Assembly (NCBI GenBank): GCA_903871975.1
Contig: CAIQIY010000473.1
Coordinates: 1 to 5,874, forward strand
Length of the DNA: 5,874 bases
Direction: 5' to 3'
DNA from: an uncultured Chloroflexota bacterium
GTDB taxonomy: Bacteria > Chloroflexota > Chloroflexia > Chloroflexales > Roseiflexaceae
The position numbers and the translations under genes were made by a program. Numbering within the stretch: the stretch's first letter is position 1; each line of letters opens with the position of its first letter. Below are positions 1-3,886 of this stretch, in pieces. The notes beneath the pieces are model-generated. The model saw only the letters and a list, made by a program, of their open reading frames with translations, had not been told where the DNA came from and did no database searches.

Positions 1-3
1 ACC

Positions 4-63
4 ATGAAGATTCGCAGTGCCGTTCGTGCAGGAAAACTGATTGCCGTCGGGTCGGATGGCTGA
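4..63 (+). pseudogene. Array copy 0: leader with deleted, frame-shifted body
   Basis: ATG at 4 opens the frame MKIRSAVRAGKLIAVGSDG, 19 codons ending in TGA. The first ten residues are the array leader. The rest does not match the other copies in this frame. In the +2 frame, however, bases 56-74 read W-L-S-M-P-I, and 15 of these 19 bases match the end of copy 1 (331-349, W-L-R-R-P-M). About 20 bases after that, GGTTTGCAG at 94-102 matches the trailer of copy 1 exactly. I read this as a full-size copy that lost its middle and shifted frame, leaving a leader-only peptide. A functional 19-residue peptide cannot be excluded. The window begins three bases before the start codon, so its ribosome binding site is not visible. 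Confidence 0.55.
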
Positions 64-163
64 GCATGCCCATCACACCGTCGCGACCGTGAAGGTTTGC
101 AGCCCGGAACCTCCGCGATCTGCGCACGTGTGAGCAGCAGTGGAAAGCATCACAGGTCATCCC

Positions 164-170
164 AGGGGGA
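164..170 (+). promoter_or_regulatory. Ribosome binding site of array copy 1
   Basis: AGGGGGA lies 11 bases before ATG 182. It supports a start at 182 rather than at the upstream in-frame ATG 140. The extra 14 residues from that upstream ATG have no counterpart in the other copies. Confidence 0.6.
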
Positions 171-181
171 AGCTGGATACG

Positions 182-352
182 ATGAAGATTCGCAGTGCCG
201 TTTGTGCCGGAATGGCCCAAGACCCGTCGGCGGACGAAGCGGTGCCGGGCCCCTCGGCGCAGGAGATCTGGGCGCTCCGGCAGCGTGTTCTGGCGCAGGG
301 GCATCCGCTCCCTTGGCATCCGCGCGCACCATGGCTGCGCAGGCCGATGTAA
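182..352 (+). CDS. Array copy 1: short putative precursor peptide (56 aa)
   Basis: No known family is recognised with confidence. The peptide has three parts. Residues 1-10 are the array leader, MKIRSAVCAG, with Cys in place of Arg at position 8 (one base change). Residues 11-40 are a Pro/Glu/Gln-rich middle with a helix-like stretch, PSAQEIWALRQRVLAQG. Residues 41-56 are rich in Pro, Trp and His and end in APWLRRPM. The last seven residues match copy 2 at all but one position. There is no signal peptide or membrane segment. The only Cys is in the leader, so thioether or thiazole chemistry in the C-terminal part is unlikely. The start is set by the shared leader and the ribosome binding site at 164. 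A RiPP-like precursor or an unmodified signalling peptide is possible; neither is shown. Confidence 0.72.
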   Translation: MKIRSAVCAGMAQDPSADEAVPGPSAQEIWALRQRVLAQGHPLPWHPRAPWLRRPM

Positions 353-426
353 TCGTGGTTTGCAGGCCGCCCACCACACGCCGCTGCTGGAAACGATGCG
401 TCGCGGCGTGTACCACATACCATCGC

Positions 427-433
427 GAGGAGG
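427..433 (+). promoter_or_regulatory. Ribosome binding site of array copy 2
   Basis: GAGGAGG sits 6 bases before ATG 440, an almost ideal site. The wider context ccatcgc(g/a)(a)gg is shared with the site before copy 3, which shows the upstream flank was duplicated with the gene. Confidence 0.8.
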
Positions 434-439
434 AACCCC

Positions 440-625
440 ATGAACGTTCGCAGTGCCGTCCGCAGCGGAATGGACCGGGATCTGTCGTCGTACACCTACA
501 CCGCGCTGCCGCGCCCCACGGAGCAGGAGTTCGAGGCTGTCCGGCAGCAGTATCTGTCGCAAGGGCCGAAGATTCCCTATGGTACCGGCTACTCGCGCGC
601 ACCATGGCTGCGCTGGCCGATGTAG
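440..625 (+). CDS. Array copy 2: short putative precursor peptide (61 aa)
   Basis: The best-formed member of the array, with a strong ribosome binding site. Residues 1-10 are the leader MNVRSAVRSG. Residues 17-20 (SYTY) resemble PYTY at 17-20 of copy 4. A helix-prone charged stretch, PTEQEFEAVRQQYLSQG, follows, resembling copy 1. The C-terminal part contains IPYGTGYS (residues 45-52) and the end RAPWLRWPM. IPYGTGYS is shared with copy 4, while the final block is shared with copy 1, so this copy links the two types. It has no Cys. It is rich in Tyr, Trp and Pro towards the end, the usual position of a core peptide in RiPP precursors, but no modifying enzyme is in view. The function is unknown. 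Confidence 0.8.
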   Translation: MNVRSAVRSGMDRDLSSYTYTALPRPTEQEFEAVRQQYLSQGPKIPYGTGYSRAPWLRWPM

Positions 626-681
626 CCCTAGGTTGCAGATCGCTCGCCGCACGCCGCGACTGAGCACGATACACCATCGCA

Positions 682-688
682 AGGGGGA
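682..688 (+). promoter_or_regulatory. Ribosome binding site of array copy 3
   Basis: AGGGGGA ends 5 bases before ATG 694. With the shared leader it fixes the start of this short gene. Confidence 0.75.
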
Positions 689-693
689 ACACC

Positions 694-813
694 ATGAAGG
701 TTCGCAGTGCCGTTCGTGCCGGCACCCGGGTTCGCCCGGAAGCTGCCGAGATAGTGAAGCTGCTGGAGAATACGTTCCGTGCGGTGAACATTGGTTTGAT
801 CGACGATTTGTAG
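694..813 (+). CDS. Array copy 3: core-less member (39 aa)
   Basis: Residues 1-10 are the array leader MKVRSAVRAG. The following stretch, PEAAEIVKLLENTFRAV, is charged and helix-prone and resembles PSAQEIWALRQRVLAQG of copy 1 in position and pattern. The Pro/Tyr/Trp-rich end found in copies 1, 2 and 4 is missing. Instead the peptide finishes N-I-G-L-I-D-D-L. Its last 14 bases, including the TAG stop, are the start of a decayed leader in another frame (800-829). This suggests a deletion fused the middle of one copy to the leader of the next. It has a good ribosome binding site, so it is probably still translated. It could be a real variant with a different product or a decaying copy; I cannot tell which. 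Confidence 0.6.
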   Translation: MKVRSAVRAGTRVRPEAAEIVKLLENTFRAVNIGLIDDL

Positions 814-829
814 TGCCGTTCGTGCCAGC
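800..829 (+). pseudogene. Decayed leader remnant without start codon
   Basis: Read from base 800, the frame gives S-T-I-C-S-A-V-R-A-S against M-K-I-R-S-A-V-R-A-G of the array leader. Bases 812-826 (agtgccgttcgtgcc) match the leaders of copies 3 and 4 exactly over 15 bases. The start codon has become tcg and there is no ribosome binding site in front. The frame has no stop before ATG 908 and is in phase with copy 4. The bases between (830-895) have no resemblance to the bodies of the other copies that I can see. This is the relic of a further array unit. Confidence 0.65.
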
Positions 830-895
830 GACCGCGTCCATATCGATCGGAATGGAAGCAATGAGCCACGGGCGCGCGGCTCGCGCGCTCGCATC

Positions 896-901
896 AGGAG
901 G
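896..901 (+). promoter_or_regulatory. Ribosome binding site of array copy 4
   Basis: AGGAGG lies 6 bases before ATG 908, a near-perfect site. It shows that translation starts at this leader and not in the in-phase frame running from the remnant at 800. Confidence 0.8.
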
Positions 902-907
902 AACATC

Positions 908-1078
908 ATGAAGGCTCGCAGTGCCGTTCGTGCCGGTATCACGCCGCACCCATCGCCGTACACCTATCCGCAGCTGGCCATTCCCGAGCGGCGGCTCACA
1001 TTGGACACCACGCGGCCGAACGCGATCCCCTACGGTACCGGCTACTCGTACGCCAACTGGTCACGCATCCCGATGTGA
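908..1078 (+). CDS. Array copy 4: short putative precursor peptide (56 aa)
   Basis: Residues 1-10 are the leader MKARSAVRAG. PYTY occupies residues 17-20, matching the S-Y-T-Y of copy 2. The middle part (about 24-39) differs from copies 1 and 2. IPYGTGYS at residues 40-47 is identical to copy 2, and the end is YANWSRIPM, keeping W-x-R-x-P-M-stop. Between copies 2 and 4 the IPYGTGYS codons differ only at silent third positions (att/atc, tat/tac), which argues for selection on the peptide. It has no Cys, signal peptide or membrane segment. It is the last intact unit; an opposing gene begins its 3' end 127 bases later. The function is unknown. Confidence 0.8.
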   Translation: MKARSAVRAGITPHPSPYTYPQLAIPERRLTLDTTRPNAIPYGTGYSYANWSRIPM

Positions 1079-1141
1079 ACGTAGCCCGCAGCGCCTCGGC
1101 ATTGGCGCCAGGCACGATCGATGGATCATGGACGTGCAGCT

Positions 1142-1159
1142 CGCGCATGCCATTGCGCG
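1142..1159. terminator. GC-rich hairpin between convergent genes
   Basis: CGCGCA (1142-1147) pairs with TGCGCG (1154-1159) around a 6-base loop. It lies in the 126-base gap between the end of the peptide array (+) and the end of ybaK (-), where a two-way terminator would be expected. No T-run follows on either strand, so it is not a textbook intrinsic terminator. A second, weaker stem (GCGCC 1091-1095 with GGCGC 1104-1108) lies closer to the array. Stems like these also arise by chance at this GC content. Confidence 0.22.
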
Positions 1160-1204
1160 CGACGCTTGCGCCGTATCCCGAGGCTTCCGCGGCCGAGGCG
1201 TGCA

Positions 1205-1669
1205 TCAGCGTGCGATGTCGGCTGTCTGCGCTGCGAGGAGCCGGATCAGATCGTCGGGCGCGAGCAGCAACTCGCATCCCGGTGCGCCACCGCTGATGCC
1301 AATCACCGGCCACAGGGCGGCGGTCTCATCGATGACGACCGGGTAGAACTTGCGCGCAGCCAGTGGCGTCACTGATCCGCGTTCGTAGCCGGTGAGCTCG
1401 TGCACGCGGCGCAATGGCGCCACGTCGCAGCGCCTCGCGCGCACCGCTGCTGCGCACTGACGCAGATCGAGCACCGTTGGTGCCGGGATGAGCGCAAAGA
1501 TCGGTGATTCATCGGCCAGCACCACCAATGTCTTGAAGATCATCTCAGGCGCTATTCCCAGCGCCTGCGCCACCTGCCCGGCAAGATCAGCGTCATCATC
1601 GATCTGGTAGCGCCGCAGCTCATAGCTGATGCCGGCACGCTCCAGCGCACGCATGGCATTCGTCTTCAT
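1205..1669 (-). CDS. ybaK: Cys-tRNA(Pro) deacylase, YbaK/EbsC family
   Basis: Hydrolyses Cys-tRNA(Pro), a mischarged product of prolyl-tRNA synthetase, in the cytoplasm; this is the known role of the YbaK family. The 154-residue length fits a stand-alone editing domain. MKTNAMRALERAGISYEL is the typical family opening. Lys46 in GIAPEMIFKTLVV corresponds to the conserved functional lysine. VLDLRQCAAAVRARRCDVA and the closing SGGAPGCELLLAPDDLIRL are also typical. The usual GGxSPxG loop is here GYERGSVTPLAA (94-105), with Gly to Ser, Ser to Thr and Gly to Ala changes. I chose the ATG at 1669 over an in-frame ATG at 1705 because it matches the family start and has AGGGGCAGG about 11 bases upstream. 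The gene stands alone between the array and the lipoprotein operon, facing the array. A related editing enzyme for another tRNA cannot be excluded. Confidence 0.92.
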   Translation of the reverse strand: MKTNAMRALERAGISYELRRYQIDDDADLAGQVAQALGIAPEMIFKTLVVLADESPIFALIPAPTVLDLRQCAAAVRARRCDVAPLRRVHELTGYERGSVTPLAARKFYPVVIDETAALWPVIGISGGAPGCELLLAPDDLIRLLAAQTADIAR

Positions 1670-1747
1670 CGTGCGTATACCTGCCCCTGACACGGCCCGC
1701 AGCACCCGATCGGTGCACCTCGGCGGGCCATGCCGTCCAACCCTGGT

Positions 1748-1764
1748 GAGGCATGCTCTGCCTC
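1748..1764. repeat. Perfect 6-bp inverted repeat
   Basis: GAGGCA (1748-1753) and TGCCTC (1759-1764) are separated by 5 bases. The site lies about 80 bases upstream of the ybaK start. No T-run follows. It could be an operator half-site pair or chance. Confidence 0.3.
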
Positions 1765-2051
1765 GTCAATCATGGGCAACCCCGATCGAGCGCGCCTCGC
1801 AGGCATTCATGGAGAGCACCCACGATGACGGTACGCTGCATGCATCGCTCCCACCATAGCACGAGGCACCGACTGCCGCCAGGACACTGAGCGGCAAACC
1901 CGGGTCCGGAGCGCCACCACGCATCACATTGCTGGCCCGAGCCACGACGCATCGCGCTCACAACCGCGGCCTTCGCCATGGGATGGCACCATGATCAACG
2001 ATGAACCCATGGGCCCTGATTCGTATCGCATGCAGCAGATGCGGAATGCGC

Positions 2052-2057
2052 TATACT
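2052..2057 (+). promoter_or_regulatory. Probable -10 box of the lipoprotein-sensor operon
   Basis: TATACT, five of six matches to the sigma-70 consensus, is the most AT-rich point of the intergenic region. The -35 position at 17-base spacing (CATGCA, 2029-2034) is poor, so an activator may be needed. Transcription would start near 2064, giving a 5' leader of about 32 bases to ATG 2096 and ruling out the upstream ATG at 1991. Confidence 0.45.
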
Positions 2058-2095
2058 TTGACCACACTGTCAGCAGCGACAAGGCGGAGCGGAAC

Positions 2096-3886
2096 ATGAG
2101 CGAACACGGTCGCTGCCAGATGCAGCGCATCTCCCTGTTCCTGACGGTAGTCTTGTGGCTGAGCGCCTGCGGTGGTTCAGTCGCGCCATCCGCGGTCGCA
2201 CCACCCGCGACCATTGCGCCGACGGCAAACCGCGACGACGACACGCGGGTCCTGCGCATCATCAGCACCACGGCACCACAGCAATTCAACCCCCATCTCA
2301 CGTCGGCCGCGCGCGACTTTGCCGTCGCGCGGCTGATCTACGAACCACTCGCCTCGCTCGACCGCGACGCCCAACTCGTACCGATCCTCGCCAGCGAAAT
2401 CCCGTCCATCGATGCCGGAACGCTCGACCCGACGCATCGTTGGGTCATCTGGCGCCTCAAGGCCGGGGTCACCTGGTCCGACGGCGCACCATTCAGCGCC
2501 GATGATGTCCGTTTCACCTATCAGTTCGTGACCGATGAGGCGATGAAATCGGATTCGCGGCCGACCTACGGCGATGTCGAGGCGGTCGAGGTGATCGATC
2601 CGCTCACCGTCAGAGTCAGCTTCAACAAGCCCGTGCTGAACTGGAACCAGATCTTCACGGGGTTTCGTGGCAGCATCCTGCCGGCCCATCAGTTCGCGGC
2701 CTACCTCGCCAGCGGCGATCGCGACGGTGCCGCGCGCGCCACACCCCTGGGCACCGGGCCGTACCGCTTCCGCGAGCGCCGTGCCGCCGAGACGCTCTTC
2801 TTCGCACAAGAGCTGGTCACCACCGAGCGCTTCGAGTTCGACGCCAACCCGAGGTATCACCAGCCCGGCAAACCCTGGTTCAGGCACATCGTCCTGCGCA
2901 CCGGGTTCACCGCCGACGAAGCAGCGCGCCTCGTCCTGGCGCCGAACATCACCGGGAGCGCCGACTACGCCTGGAGTTTGGCATCGTCGCGCGAGTTTCT
3001 CACCGAACTCGCCGACCGTGGTTCGGGAACGCTACTGGCCAATCTGGGGCCATTCGTCGAGCGCATCGCCCTGAACCTGACGGACCCCGCGCCGCCAACC
3101 GGGCCGCCATCGAGCCCGGAATCGACGACCGATGACTATGTCCTGGCCGACATTCGGGTGCGGCAGGCGATCGCGCTGGCCATCGATCGCGAGCGCATTC
3201 TGATGCTGTTCCCGCCGGGGAGCCAGCTGACCTCGAACATCGTCGTCTATCCCGAGCGGTTTCGTTCGACGCGTGCCGAACTCGCCCACGATCCGGCGCG
3301 TGCTGCTGCCTTGCTCGACGAGGCAGGCTGGCAGCTCGGCATCGATGGCGTGCGCCGTCGCAACGGCATACCACTGCGCCTCACGTTTCAGGTCAACGAG
3401 AGTGCCGTGCGTCTCGCGACGCAGCAGATCGTCATCGATTCGTTGCGCGCGGTCGGCATCCAGATTGAGGCGAGCGTCGTGCCACCGCGCCTGAACTACA
3501 GCAGCGAGATCCGCCGCTTCGCCGCCCACCTCGAGCAGTTCAACTGGGGCAGTACCGGGCCCGACCCGATCGGCCTGCTCGCCGACTGGACCTGTGCCGA
3601 GATTCCGCGCGAGGCCGACAGCTGGGCCGGGGCCAACAACTTCAGCCGCTACTGCGACCCACGCTTCGACGAACTGCTGCAGGTCGCGCGCGCCGAAACC
3701 GACCCCGAGCGACGCCGGCAGCTGATCATCGCCCTGAACGACATGATCATGGACAGCGCCGTCGTCGTACCCCTGGTGCGCCGTGCCGATCCGTCGGCCG
3801 TCAGCCGCACGATCGTCGGCGTCGATCTGACGCCGTGGGATGCCGATCTGTGGAATGTGCAGGACTGGAGGCGCGTAACACCATGA
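2096..3886 (+). CDS. Family-5 peptide-binding lipoprotein of ABC transporter type
   Basis: An extracytoplasmic solute-binding protein of the DppA/OppA family (SBP_bac_5), which binds di- or oligopeptides or similar ligands and delivers them to an ABC permease or a sensor. It has 596 residues from ATG 2096. A lipoprotein signal peptide is clear: MSEHGRCQMQR, a hydrophobic stretch, then lipobox L-S-A-C with lipidated Cys25. An Ala/Pro/Thr-rich linker runs to about residue 51. The binding domain starts at LRIIS and shows N-P-H at 65-67 and the family signature W127-SDGAPFSADDVRFTY. The C-terminal half has FNWGSTGPDP, NNFSRYCDPRFDELL and a typical ending. Cys500 and Cys520 could form a disulfide. 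ATG 2096 is chosen because purine-rich AAGGCGGAG precedes it; ATG 2120 lacks such a site. No permease or ATPase gene is adjacent. The stop overlaps the sensor start by ATGA, so the two are translated together. The exact ligand is unknown. Confidence 0.9.
   Translation: MSEHGRCQMQRISLFLTVVLWLSACGGSVAPSAVAPPATIAPTANRDDDTRVLRIISTTAPQQFNPHLTSAARDFAVARLIYEPLASLDRDAQLVPILASEIPSIDAGTLDPTHRWVIWRLKAGVTWSDGAPFSADDVRFTYQFVTDEAMKSDSRPTYGDVEAVEVIDPLTVRVSFNKPVLNWNQIFTGFRGSILPAHQFAAYLASGDRDGAARATPLGTGPYRFRERRAAETLFFAQELVTTERFEFDANPRYHQPGKPWFRHIVLRTGFTADEAARLVLAPNITGSADYAWSLASSREFLTELADRGSGTLLANLGPFVERIALNLTDPAPPTGPPSSPESTTDDYVLADIRVRQAIALAIDRERILMLFPPGSQLTSNIVVYPERFRSTRAELAHDPARAAALLDEAGWQLGIDGVRRRNGIPLRLTFQVNESAVRLATQQIVIDSLRAVGIQIEASVVPPRLNYSSEIRRFAAHLEQFNWGSTGPDPIGLLADWTCAEIPREADSWAGANNFSRYCDPRFDELLQVARAETDPERRRQLIIALNDMIMDSAVVVPLVRRADPSAVSRTIVGVDLTPWDADLWNVQDWRRVTP

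Larger units (their letters stand above)
4..1078 (+). repeat. Tandem array of short leader-sharing peptide genes
   Basis: Five leader starts (4, 182, 440, 694, 908) and one start-less remnant (800) share a 30-base block encoding M-(K/N)-(I/V/A)-R-S-A-V-(R/C)-(A/S)-G. The inner 11 bases cgcagtgccgt are identical in all five copies with a start codon. Start-to-start spacings are 178, 258, 254 and 214 bases. Flanks are also repeated. A purine-rich ribosome binding site precedes four of the starts. A 3' trailer, GGTTTGCAG or GGTTGCAG, follows copies 0, 1 and 2 (94-102, 357-365, 631-638). Copies 1 and 2 share about 31 bases over their last codons with one mismatch (321-351 and 593-623). The array therefore grew by duplication of whole gene units, followed by divergence of the middle part. 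All copies are on one strand and may be one transcript starting left of the window. Confidence 0.88.
1670..2095. other. Intergenic region between divergent genes
   Basis: About 425 bases separate the divergent starts of ybaK and the lipoprotein gene. I find no convincing gene: frames in it lack ribosome binding sites and family-like sequence. An in-frame ATG at 1991 would add 35 hydrophilic residues before the lipoprotein signal peptide and is not credible. The stretch carries small inverted repeats (1748-1764, and GCCAT-GGG-ATGGC at 1975-1987) and the motif CCATGGG at 1977-1983 (one base short, CCATGGGA) and 2007-2013. The -10 box of the downstream operon is at 2052. Regulatory function is plausible from position only. 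Confidence 0.6.

Noticed and set aside
89..133. A GTG frame reading M-K-V-C-S-P-E, like a decayed leader
   Set aside because: The bases GGTTTGCAG in it match the 3' trailer of copy 1 exactly, so trailer homology explains it better than a leader. It has no ribosome binding site.
150..869. Long - strand open frame (239 codons) across the peptide array
   Set aside because: No ribosome binding site or family-like sequence. It owes its length to high GC and to repeats on the + strand, and the repeated units make its protein internally repetitive without sense.
4..1078. The array as a CRISPR or other short-spacer repeat
   Set aside because: Spacing is 178-258 bases, the repeats are coding with their own ribosome binding sites, and the spacers resemble each other.
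1075..1296. A + strand frame opening GTG with M-N-V-A-R-S-A, resembling the array leader just after copy 4
   Set aside because: It needs one inserted codon, has no ribosome binding site, loses all similarity after seven residues and runs into the antisense of ybaK. The post-stop trailer shared by array units (GTxGxxxGCAG) explains the resemblance equally well.
1991..2095. Upstream start for the lipoprotein at ATG 1991
   Set aside because: It would put 35 hydrophilic residues before the lipoprotein signal peptide and lies upstream of the probable -10 box at 2052.
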